A stretch of DNA of 51,590 nt from Spirobacillus cienkowskii (lineage in GTDB: Bacteria; Bdellovibrionota_B; Oligoflexia; Silvanigrellales; Silvanigrellaceae): the NCBI GenBank assembly GCA_003339605.1, contig QOVW01000065.1, positions 1-51,590 on the forward strand, written 5' to 3'. Each line of letters opens with the position of its first letter. The first letter of the stretch is position 1. The position numbers and the translations under genes are program-made. Of this stretch, positions 28,505 to 35,957 are shown in pieces. The notes beneath the pieces are model-generated. The model saw only the letters and a program-made list of their open reading frames with translations. It had not been told where the DNA came from and searched no databases.

Positions 28505-30373
28505 TTATTCTTGTTTTTCTTTGGGAACTAGCATTTTTGTTTGTATTTTTTGTTTTAAATTAAAATAAAGCTTTGAATAAACCTCTTTTAATGCATTATA
28601 ACTCATTTGATTTCTATATAATTTATTTTGAACTTGAATTGTGGAAGTTAAAGAAAATGTTCTCGCATAGTGTGTAGCAGGAAAATTTAACGTTACTGCT
28701 TCAATATTTTTATTTTTATCTGCCCAACTAAAATAAGCTGTATAAGCAAAGTAACGATTAGTAGAACCAGAAATATTATCCACCCTTAAAATATTACCTG
28801 CAAAATCAAAAATATTATAATCGGTATTATTTGAATTCAACTTAAAAAACCATCTATACTCATGAGTCATACTTCCTTGATTCGAACAATAATCGCTATT
28901 GATCCATCCCCAAGCACCTCCTCCACTTTTTAATAAAGAAGAAAAGTAGCAAACCTGAGGACCATTACGCTCATGACCATAGCTTGAAAATAATGAATTA
29001 TTATGTGCATTATAAAAATTGACATACTTATTTAAAGAAGAAGGAGAATCGACAAACATATATCCTTTTGATGTGGGATATAACACATATTTATTTTCCA
29101 CCATTAACGGATCAACAGAAAACTGCACTAATGCTTTTGTTTTATTTTGAAGCATTAATGCGTCACTTCTATGAATTTTAATCACTGACCCTGATTTATA
29201 ATTATTAGCAAGATAAATATAATAATTATAGCTTGATGCAATATATCTATTATCTAAAGACGCTATCGTTAAATTATCTTTATCTAAATCTACTAACTTC
29301 CAAAATTGTTTGTAGTCATTTAAATCACAAATTTCTAATTTTATATAATCTTTTTGTAATTTTCCTGCTACAAGACAATAATATTGTTTCTTATGACCAT
29401 CGTCAACTTCTGTAATAATTTGCCCAAACTCTGTAAAGTTCCAATGCGCTGCAACTTCACAAAAATCAATATAAACATAATACTGCGAAGCTGGATTCAA
29501 ACAGTATTTCCCTTTATTAAAAACGCTCAATTTAAATTTAAATTGAGTTTTTGGTAAAAAATAATTAGGATTTTCAACAACTTCTAAAGCCCTTAGCGAT
29601 TCTTTAGGACATAAATTATTTTCTGGTAAATTATCGTTACGTTTTTTCATAGCATGTGCATTAGAAGGAACCTCTGCGCACGCAAACCCAGCGGATGTGC
29701 CATTATATGAATAATATACATTTCTATATGTACCTATCGAGTAGGTGTCAGGATGCAGCATTGGAATCACATGCGGTTCTGTTCTGCTTTCTCTGGTTAC
29801 AGTGTTAACAATTTCTTCTCTTTCTACAAATCGTCTCGAATTCATATCAAATTCATAGCGGGTCGCAGAAATAATTGTTTCTGGATGTATTTCATACAGA
29901 GCAGCATATTCATTTTCCCATGTATAAATGTGCCGCAAGTTTTCTAGCTGTTGTCTAATTATGGGGTTATCTGTTTCTCTGAGTGCACGCTCATAGGTGT
30001 CCGTAACACTCACAAAGTTATTTTGAGGCACTATTTCATACAGATAAAATTCTCGAACATTCCACCAACCCATCGCATAAGCTTGAGCAAAGCTGACCGC
30101 ATATTGCCTATTCGATGTCGTGCTAATAAATCCACTAAACTGCCCTGGATCACCTGTAATATGTAATCCCAAATCTGTGTGATAATTTGTACTTCTTGAA
30201 AATCCAAGTAAAAATTTTTCTTTTGGCGCAGAAGGGCTTGTACGATAAACTCTATTTGGAATAATATTGTTATTTTCAATACCAGGATCCATTGAATAAA
30301 TTTCACGTCGATAAAAACCCAAAAATAGAAATATAATAAAAGTTATTTTTAAAAAATTTTTTATTAAAAACAT
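28505..30373 (-). CDS. Secreted pertussis-toxin-S1-like ADP-ribosyltransferase with fused C-terminal domain
   Basis: A 622-residue product with a signal peptide (hydrophobic to about residue 22, cleavage near IYS). Residues about 38-245 follow the pertussis toxin S1 plan: the NAD-binding Arg in NRVYRTS (R44), an LHITGD segment with H71 matching the S1 His-35 region, the STS-type strand GFISTTSNRQY (S84-T85-T86), and the catalytic YTWENEYAALYEIHPETI with E153-x-E155. S1 itself has QxE there, so this is closer to the ExE of cholera-type toxins. Residues about 250-622 have no S1 counterpart. They are beta-rich and aromatic, with KQFWKL and EYRWFFKL segments loosely like ricin-type (QxW) lectin repeats, so a binding domain in the same chain is plausible but unproven. 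ATG 30373 follows GTGGAG. No separate B subunit gene adjoins. Confidence 0.75.
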   Translation of the reverse strand: MFLIKNFLKITFIIFLFLGFYRREIYSMDPGIENNNIIPNRVYRTSPSAPKEKFLLGFSRSTNYHTDLGLHITGDPGQFSGFISTTSNRQYAVSFAQAYAMGWWNVREFYLYEIVPQNNFVSVTDTYERALRETDNPIIRQQLENLRHIYTWENEYAALYEIHPETIISATRYEFDMNSRRFVEREEIVNTVTRESRTEPHVIPMLHPDTYSIGTYRNVYYSYNGTSAGFACAEVPSNAHAMKKRNDNLPENNLCPKESLRALEVVENPNYFLPKTQFKFKLSVFNKGKYCLNPASQYYVYIDFCEVAAHWNFTEFGQIITEVDDGHKKQYYCLVAGKLQKDYIKLEICDLNDYKQFWKLVDLDKDNLTIASLDNRYIASSYNYYIYLANNYKSGSVIKIHRSDALMLQNKTKALVQFSVDPLMVENKYVLYPTSKGYMFVDSPSSLNKYVNFYNAHNNSLFSSYGHERNGPQVCYFSSLLKSGGGAWGWINSDYCSNQGSMTHEYRWFFKLNSNNTDYNIFDFAGNILRVDNISGSTNRYFAYTAYFSWADKNKNIEAVTLNFPATHYARTFSLTSTIQVQNKLYRNQMSYNALKEVYSKLYFNLKQKIQTKMLVPKEKQE

Positions 30374-30407
30374 ATTTTTCTCCACTAAAATAATAATGAT
30401 TTAAACT

Positions 30408-30423
30408 GTATTAATTTTAATAC
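30408..30423. promoter_or_regulatory. 16-base perfect dyad upstream of the toxin-like gene
   Basis: GTATTA, a 4-base spacer (ATTT) and TAATAC form a perfect inverted repeat 34 bases upstream of the toxin-like ATG. It lies in the 237-base divergent region shared with the cyclophilin gene. It may be a regulator site; AT-richness raises the chance of coincidence. Confidence 0.35.
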
Positions 30424-30610
30424 GATCTTTATCCTATAATTAATTAATTTTAAGCAATTATTTGAGTTTTTAAAAAAATCTTATCAACGTATTTCAATAA
30501 CGGATTCCTCTAAAATTTATATAAAATTTTTCTTTAAATAATTTAATTTTTGAGTTATAACAGCTCTCACTTTTACGTCTTCTAAACGGAGATAAACAAA
30601 GGAGCCTCCT

Positions 30611-31303
30611 ATGAATCAAAAAGTTAAAATTATTTTAACAACAATTTTATTATCAAATTTCTTTTATATTCAAACAATTTATGCCGAAAACGAGAGAAAA
30701 ATAAGCTCTAAAATTGATTTGAAAAAAAAATCGCAAAAACAACATTCAACCTCTCCTGAGGAATTATCAACAAAAGGCAACATTCAGGTTGTTATGAATA
30801 CTAGTTTAGGAAAAATAAAACTCGAACTATTTAAGGAAAAAGATCCACTTACAGTAAATAATTTTTTAAGCTATGTCAAAGCAGGTTTTTATAATGGCAC
30901 AATATTCCACAGAATAATAGATGGATTTATTATACAAGGAGGCGCTTATGATAAAAATTTTAACGAAAAAATAAATAAACAACCTTCAATTAAAAACATG
31001 TCCCATCTTGGATTAAAAAATACTATAGGCACTATTGCCATGGCAAGAAAACCAAATGCTCCAGATTCTGCTACTTCTCAGTTTTTTATAAATTTATTAA
31101 ATAATCAAAATTTAGATTATCAAAGAAATGAGCATGGATATGCAGTATTTGGCAAAATTACTTCTGGCCTAGAAATAGTCCAAAAAATTGCGAAACAAAA
31201 AATTGGACAAAGAGAAGGTATGTATTATGTTCCTTTTTATCCAGAATTTGCAATTATTCATTCTATTGAATGCTCAGAATGCTCTTTAAACAATACAAAT
31301 TAA
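30611..31303 (+). CDS. Secreted cyclophilin-type peptidyl-prolyl isomerase
   Basis: A 230-residue product with a signal peptide (cleavage near IYA-EN), a Lys-rich linker, then a cyclophilin domain: TSLGKIKLELF, NNFLSYVKAGFYNGTIFHRI, the active-site FHRIIDGFIIQGG, GTIAMARKPNAPDSATSQFFINL and GYAVFGKITSGLEIV. Catalyses cis-trans isomerisation at proline and is probably a periplasmic folding helper (PpiA-like). It ends with three or so residues after ECSECS, whose two Cys could be redox-active or structural. The ribosome site AAGGAG is followed at once by CCTCCT, its near complement. Divergent from the toxin-like gene. Confidence 0.9.
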   Translation: MNQKVKIILTTILLSNFFYIQTIYAENERKISSKIDLKKKSQKQHSTSPEELSTKGNIQVVMNTSLGKIKLELFKEKDPLTVNNFLSYVKAGFYNGTIFHRIIDGFIIQGGAYDKNFNEKINKQPSIKNMSHLGLKNTIGTIAMARKPNAPDSATSQFFINLLNNQNLDYQRNEHGYAVFGKITSGLEIVQKIAKQKIGQREGMYYVPFYPEFAIIHSIECSECSLNNTN

Positions 31304-31489
31304 TTGATAATTTATAATTATTTAAAATAATAAAATTATATTTCTTCATAAAATGATTTAACTTCCTTTTTAACTTGACGAATATTTCATTAAAGTTATT
31401 CGATTTTTAGACATATTAATCTACAAAATAACCTTGTTATTTTTAGTAAATTAACAAAAAAACACACTTTAAAATAAGGGTCATTGTTT

Positions 31490-32620
31490 ATGAGATTAAA
31501 TTCATTAGATAGTACTCGAGGTATTATTTTAATTATGATGGCTCTTGATCATGCTAAAGACTTAATTATGCGAGAATTTATTTTTGTCTCAGAATCATGG
31601 TCTGGTCAGTATGCCTACTATAATGATTTTTCATTATTTTTTTCACGGTTCATTACCCATCTTTGCGCACCTGCGTTTGCATTTATGATGGGATTAAGCA
31701 TGATATTACTATGCAAAAGTAATTCCACTGTTTGGAAAAAAGAAGTGGAAATGTGGAAATATTTTTTTAAACGTGGCATTGTATTAATTATTTTAGAAGT
31801 AATTTTATTTTCTCCAATTTGGAGCTATGCATTTAAATCAGACAATATTTCATATGAATTTGGTGTCCTGGGAATGCTTGGGACATCAATGATAATTTGT
31901 AGTTTTTTTCTTAAAAGACACTGGTCCATTTCGTTTGCAACAGTTATTTTTGGTTTAATTTCGTCTATAATTTTTATAACCAATGCACCTAAATTTGATC
32001 TCAGTAATTTATTGTTAAAAATTCTTTTTATCCCAGACATGACCAGCGTAGTTTATCCAATTTTCCCGTGGCTAGGTGTCAGTTTACTAGGTATATTATT
32101 TGGAAAAATTCTGATAAAAAATCAAAAACTAGCTTTTAAATTAATTCTACCATCAAGTATCGTTTTTTTAACTCTTTTTGTAATTGCTCGTAACTTTGGA
32201 GGAATTGCTTTTAATTTACGTCCAGATTTATCACTGACTGATGCTAATTGGTGGAGTTTTTTTTATGTAGTTAAGTATCCGCCTTCAATAGTGTATTTAT
32301 TATTTACCTTAGGTACATTCTTTTTGATATTTTATGTATTCAATAAATTAGAGAATTTAAATCCCAAAAAATATCGTTTTCTATTTTCGCTGCTTAATAT
32401 TTTCAAAGTTTATGGTAAAACAACTTTCTTTTTCTATGCTTTGCATTTACCTATTTTATTAATAATTGGAATTATTTTTTACAATGGTTTTGGCTTGAGC
32501 TCATTATCTATAGCAATTTTAGGCTGGATAGGCTTACTTTTAATCTTATATCCACTTTGTAAAAAGTATCAAAAATTTAAGAAAACCAAAAACCATAACT
32601 CACTATGGAAACTGTTTTGA
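31490..32620 (+). CDS. Multi-pass membrane protein, DUF1624/HGSNAT-like acyltransferase family
   Basis: A 376-residue protein with about ten hydrophobic helices. The N-terminal LNSLDSTRGIILIMMALDHAKD segment is the signature of the DUF1624 (heparan-alpha-glucosaminide N-acetyltransferase catalytic-like) family, with the conserved Arg-Gly and the Asp-His pair near the membrane face. Later CAPAFAFMMGLSMILL and YPIFPWLGVSLLGILFG fit the same family. It probably transfers an acyl group across or at the membrane, with the substrate unknown. ATG 31490 follows AAGGG; a TTG at 31484 is also in frame. It ends 1 bp from the convergent aminotransferase. Confidence 0.75.
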   Translation: MRLNSLDSTRGIILIMMALDHAKDLIMREFIFVSESWSGQYAYYNDFSLFFSRFITHLCAPAFAFMMGLSMILLCKSNSTVWKKEVEMWKYFFKRGIVLIILEVILFSPIWSYAFKSDNISYEFGVLGMLGTSMIICSFFLKRHWSISFATVIFGLISSIIFITNAPKFDLSNLLLKILFIPDMTSVVYPIFPWLGVSLLGILFGKILIKNQKLAFKLILPSSIVFLTLFVIARNFGGIAFNLRPDLSLTDANWWSFFYVVKYPPSIVYLLFTLGTFFLIFYVFNKLENLNPKKYRFLFSLLNIFKVYGKTTFFFYALHLPILLIIGIIFYNGFGLSSLSIAILGWIGLLLILYPLCKKYQKFKKTKNHNSLWKLF

Positions 32621-32621
32621 G

Positions 32622-33791
32622 TTAAGTTAAAAAAACGTTTCTTAACAGTTTTCCACCTTCCAAAACATTCTGTGTGCTGCAACTAAATGCAAAACGTATT
32701 GCATTCGCACAACTAACTCCAAAACTATCTCCTGGGGCACTGCCTATACCACGTTCCGCTAAAAAGTCAGATAGTTGGGAAACAGATTTTAGGTGCAAAT
32801 TTTCAAGTAAAAATGGTTCTACTTCGCACCACATATAAAATGCCCCTTGTGGCTTAAAAGGAACAATACCAGGAATATGACTCAGAGAATCAAACAAAGC
32901 ATCCCTTCTGACTTTGTACTCAGAAAGCATAAAATTTAGGTGATCACGTGGCCCAGTCACAGCAGCAAGAGCTCCCCATTGTGCAATGCTATTGATTCCA
33001 TTTACTGTACAACGCAATAGTTTTGGTATTCTTTCTTTTAACAATTGATTCGTTGTCACAATATATCCAACCCTTAAACCACTCATAGCGTGGGTTTTAG
33101 AAAAAGAATATATAGAAATAATTTTATTATAACCTGATAGTTCACTTGCCGGAGAGTAATGTTCTCCTTCATAAACAAGATCTTCATAGGCTTCATCGCA
33201 AATAATCCATAAACCTCTTGCAGCAGCTAAATTAACAATTCTTTGCAACTCTTCTTTTGGAACAATGGCTCCAGTAGGATTTTGTGGAGAATTAATAAAA
33301 ATAGCTTTTGTTCGAGAGGTCAGTTTACGAGAAATATCTTCCCAAAGATATTGATAATTATTTTGTCTTGTTAAAGGAACAGAAACTGTAACCCCTCCTG
33401 CTAAACGAATATTTTCACCAATTTCTGTCCAAAGTGGTTCGGGGGTAATCACTTCATCACCATTTTCTAACAGACATTGAAACAAAACGTAAAGTGCGTG
33501 CATTGCACCGTTTGTTACAAAAATATCATTCACAGACACATTAATTTTATTTTGTAATTTTAGTTTTTGGGCTAACGCAGACAACAGATCAGGAATACCA
33601 TTGTTAGGAATATAATGCGTTTTGCCATCACGAATTGCCTTCTCCATTGCTTCAGAAATATGAGGAGCAATAGAAAAGCTAGGATCTCCTGATTCTAGCC
33701 GAAATACTGGCTTACCTGTCGATTGAAGCTTGAGGAGTCTTTCTCTAATTTGCACGATTTTTCCAAAACTAATTGAGTCAAGACGATTCAT
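32622..33791 (-). CDS. Class I/II PLP-dependent aminotransferase
   Basis: A 389-residue fold-type I aminotransferase of the aspartate-aminotransferase superfamily. Seen: RLESGDPSFSIAPHI, NGAMHALYVLFQ (the PLP phosphate region), NSPQNPTGAIVPKEEL, the PLP-pairing Asp in CDEAYEDLVYEGE, the Schiff-base Lys in YSFSKTHAMSGLRVGYI, and the substrate-binding Arg in ANAIRFAFSC. Amino-donor specificity cannot be read from this. ATG 33791 follows AGGGGA closely; the frame stays open to 33878 but that part looks non-coding. Confidence 0.88.
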   Translation of the reverse strand: MNRLDSISFGKIVQIRERLLKLQSTGKPVFRLESGDPSFSIAPHISEAMEKAIRDGKTHYIPNNGIPDLLSALAQKLKLQNKINVSVNDIFVTNGAMHALYVLFQCLLENGDEVITPEPLWTEIGENIRLAGGVTVSVPLTRQNNYQYLWEDISRKLTSRTKAIFINSPQNPTGAIVPKEELQRIVNLAAARGLWIICDEAYEDLVYEGEHYSPASELSGYNKIISIYSFSKTHAMSGLRVGYIVTTNQLLKERIPKLLRCTVNGINSIAQWGALAAVTGPRDHLNFMLSEYKVRRDALFDSLSHIPGIVPFKPQGAFYMWCEVEPFLLENLHLKSVSQLSDFLAERGIGSAPGDSFGVSCANAIRFAFSCSTQNVLEGGKLLRNVFLT

Positions 33792-34039
33792 TATAATTCC
33801 CCTAGTTTTTATAAAATAAAATAATGTAACCCAACAGAGACAACCAGAAGTCGAGACAAAAGTCAAGAAACAAGGCAAATATTTTCAAGCCATTGTAAAT
33901 ATTTGTTTTATAAGAACTTAACATAAATACACTTTTTTTAGTCAATACAAAGACAATTCCAATTTTTCCACCAACAAAAATATAACTATTTATTATGATT
34001 AATTTTTTTAAAATATTTTTTAAAATATAAAAAATTTGT

Positions 34040-34066
34040 TAATTTATCAATTTTTTAATTCGATAA
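34040..34066 (+). promoter_or_regulatory. Sigma-28 (FliA)-like promoter for the flagellin genes
   Basis: TAAT (34040-34043), a 15-base spacer, and TTCGATAA (34059-34066) match the TAAA-N15-GCCGATAA flagellar consensus at 3 of 4 and 6 of 8 positions. It lies 134 bases before the flagellin ATG, giving a leader of about 125 bases. Confidence 0.55.
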
Positions 34067-34075
34067 AACCTCTAA

Positions 34076-34113
34076 TGGTCATGTAACCTCTAAGGAAATA
34101 AGGAGAATGACCA
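34076..34113 (+). repeat. Inverted repeat in the flagellin leader
   Basis: TGGTCAT (34076-34082) and ATGACCA (34107-34113) are perfect inverse complements with a 24-base loop containing AAGGAG. It would sit at the 5' end of the transcript from the sigma-28-like promoter. Confidence 0.45.
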
Positions 34114-34151
34114 GATTTTTTGCAAAGTATCAAGGTTGGTACTGCAAACTT

Positions 34152-34179
34152 CCCAACATGAGCAAACCACATTGTTGGG
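34152..34179 (+). repeat. Stem-loop in the flagellin leader
   Basis: CCCAACA (34152-34158) and TGTTGGG (34173-34179) form a perfect, GC-containing 7-bp stem with a 14-base loop, 7 bases upstream of the GGAGGA ribosome site. It stands out in this AT-rich stretch and could affect mRNA stability or translation. Confidence 0.5.
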
Positions 34180-34199
34180 TTTTCACGGAGGAATTTATC

Positions 34200-35051
34200 A
34201 TGGGATTACGTATTAAAACAAACGTTGAAACACTCACCGCACAACGTTTTCTTTCTAATAACAATTCAGATTTATCGTCAAGCATGGAAAAACTGTCATC
34301 AGGAAGTCGCATTAATAAATCCGCAGATGATGCAGCAGGTCTTGCGATTTCAGAAGGTTTGAGAGCAAAAACAAGAAGTTTGCTTCAAGCTAAACGCAAT
34401 GCAAATGATGGCATTTCTTTAGTTCAAGTTGCCGAAGGCGGACTTAACGAAACAACAAATATTTTAATTCGCATGCGCGAACTGACTATGCAGTCTGCAA
34501 GCGATACCGTTTCAGAAATTGAACGCTCTTATATTGATAAAGAATATCAAGAACTGACTCAAGAAATTGATAGAATTTCAGAAACTACAGAATTTAATGG
34601 CAGAAAACTTCTTTCAGCAGAAACTTATGAAGAACCAATAACTTTACAAGTTGGATATAACGGAACAGAAAACGATATATTAACGTTACAATTTGCAGAA
34701 GATGCAACAGGTATTAGCTCAGAAATACTTGGCCTCACCGACACCTCTTTAGCTGGCACAGATAGAGAAGAAATCGCTGATAATTTAAATAAAATAGATG
34801 AAAGCTTAAACATGATTGCAGCAACTCGTGCAACATTAGGCGCAGCTCAATCAAGACTCAACTCCGCAATCAGTAATATTTCAATTAACACAGAAAATAT
34901 GATGGCAGCAAATAGCCGTATTCGCGATACAGATTTTGCAGAAGAAACTGCGAAATTTTCTCAAAGCAAAATTTTAACACAAAGTGGTCTCGCTATTCTT
35001 GCTCAAGCAAATCTCAGACCAGAAATGGCTTTAGCACTATTACGTAATTAG
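34200..35051 (+). CDS. Flagellin (first of a tandem pair)
   Basis: The filament subunit of the flagellum, exported by the flagellar type III system. The 283-residue product has the conserved N-terminal D0/D1 region (MGLRIKTNVETLTAQRFLSN, then SSGSRINKSADDAAGLAIS and ILIRMRELTMQSASDT) and the C-terminal D1/D0 (AATRATLGAAQSRLNSAI, SRIRDTDFAEETAKFSQSKIL, ending ALALLRN). The variable middle is very short, so the filament surface domain is minimal. ATG 34200 follows GGAGGA. An in-frame ATG at 34107 would add 31 residues, which would spoil the conserved N-terminus. It lies 9 bp before the second flagellin. The chaperone fliS and the cap fliD are not in the window. Confidence 0.95.
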   Translation: MGLRIKTNVETLTAQRFLSNNNSDLSSSMEKLSSGSRINKSADDAAGLAISEGLRAKTRSLLQAKRNANDGISLVQVAEGGLNETTNILIRMRELTMQSASDTVSEIERSYIDKEYQELTQEIDRISETTEFNGRKLLSAETYEEPITLQVGYNGTENDILTLQFAEDATGISSEILGLTDTSLAGTDREEIADNLNKIDESLNMIAATRATLGAAQSRLNSAISNISINTENMMAANSRIRDTDFAEETAKFSQSKILTQSGLAILAQANLRPEMALALLRN

Positions 35052-35060
35052 AGGTTTATC

Positions 35061-35942
35061 ATGGGAATGAGAATTAAATCAAACATTGAAAGTCTTATGA
35101 CACAAAGAAAGCTAAGCGAAAATTTAGACGAGCTCAATGATAGTTTACAAAAATTATCCTCGGGATTGAGAATAAATAAATCAGCTGACGACGCGGCGGG
35201 ACTTGCCATTTCAGAAACAATGCGAGCCAAAATACGCAGCTTTTCTCAAGCCAAACGCAATGCTTCTGATGGTATCTCTTTATTACAAACTGGTGAAGGT
35301 GGATTGAGCGAACTCAATAACATTATTATTAGAATGCGCGAACTCACAACGCAAGCGGCAAGTGATACTGTAGGTCCAACAGAAAGATCTTTTTTAAACA
35401 AAGAGTTTCAAGAACTTTCACAAGAGATAAATCGAATAAAAGATCAAACTGAGTTTAATGGTAGAAAAATTCTTTCTGATGAAGATGAAAACAACATTAA
35501 TATTCAGGTTGGAGTTAATTTTCGCACAGCCGATGGTGAAACAAATACTGATAATGAAATAATTACATTAAATTTTGAAGACCTTGCGGATTTAAATGAA
35601 TCTCTCGCAGAACTCACAGATCTCAGTATCGAAGGAGAAAGCGGAGAAGAGTTAGAAGGAGGTAATGTAGAAGACATTTTTTCTACGCTCGACAATTCAA
35701 TGCTAAACGTAACAAAAACAAGAGCAACATTTGGAGCATTGCAAAGTCGCCTAAACTCAACTATTACCTCAATTGATATTGGAAGCGAAAACTTAAGCGC
35801 AGCGCAATCCAGAATTAGAGATGTTGATTACGCTTCAGAATCTGCGCGCTTTGCTCAAAGTAAAATTCTTGTGAACGCTGGCTCAGCAATTATGGCGCAA
35901 GCTAATCATTTTTCTGAAAATGTGCTACTTTTTTTAAGGTAG
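35061..35942 (+). CDS. Flagellin (second of a tandem pair)
   Basis: A 293-residue flagellin with the same terminal domains as its neighbour (SSGLRINKSADDAAGLAIS, IIRMRELTTQAASDT, TRATFGALQSRLNSTI, SRIRDVDYASESARFAQSKI) but diverged elsewhere. The middle is acidic (GESGEELEGGNVED), and the C-terminus reads HFSENVLLFLR rather than the usual LLR after a run of small residues. A GAGG site precedes the ATG. The two genes arose by duplication and now differ enough to make distinct filament segments (inference). Its stop lies 15 bp before rpoN, so flagellin and sigma-54 genes appear to share a transcript. Confidence 0.95.
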   Translation: MGMRIKSNIESLMTQRKLSENLDELNDSLQKLSSGLRINKSADDAAGLAISETMRAKIRSFSQAKRNASDGISLLQTGEGGLSELNNIIIRMRELTTQAASDTVGPTERSFLNKEFQELSQEINRIKDQTEFNGRKILSDEDENNINIQVGVNFRTADGETNTDNEIITLNFEDLADLNESLAELTDLSIEGESGEELEGGNVEDIFSTLDNSMLNVTKTRATFGALQSRLNSTITSIDIGSENLSAAQSRIRDVDYASESARFAQSKILVNAGSAIMAQANHFSENVLLFLR

Positions 35943-35957
35943 GGGAGTACTTGTTGA

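Larger units (their letters stand above)
33792..34199. other. 408-base intergenic region between the aminotransferase and flagellin genes
   Basis: Very AT-rich. It holds the sigma-28-like promoter, two inverted repeats and the flagellin ribosome site listed separately. In the first 200 bases I see nothing defensible, apart from a purine-rich ribosome site for the leftward aminotransferase. Confidence 0.6.

Noticed and set aside
34107-34199. 31-codon N-terminal extension of the first flagellin
   Set aside because: Flagellin N-termini are strongly conserved, the AAGGAG is only one base from that ATG, and GGAGGA is ideally placed for ATG 34200. Kept only as a leader observation.
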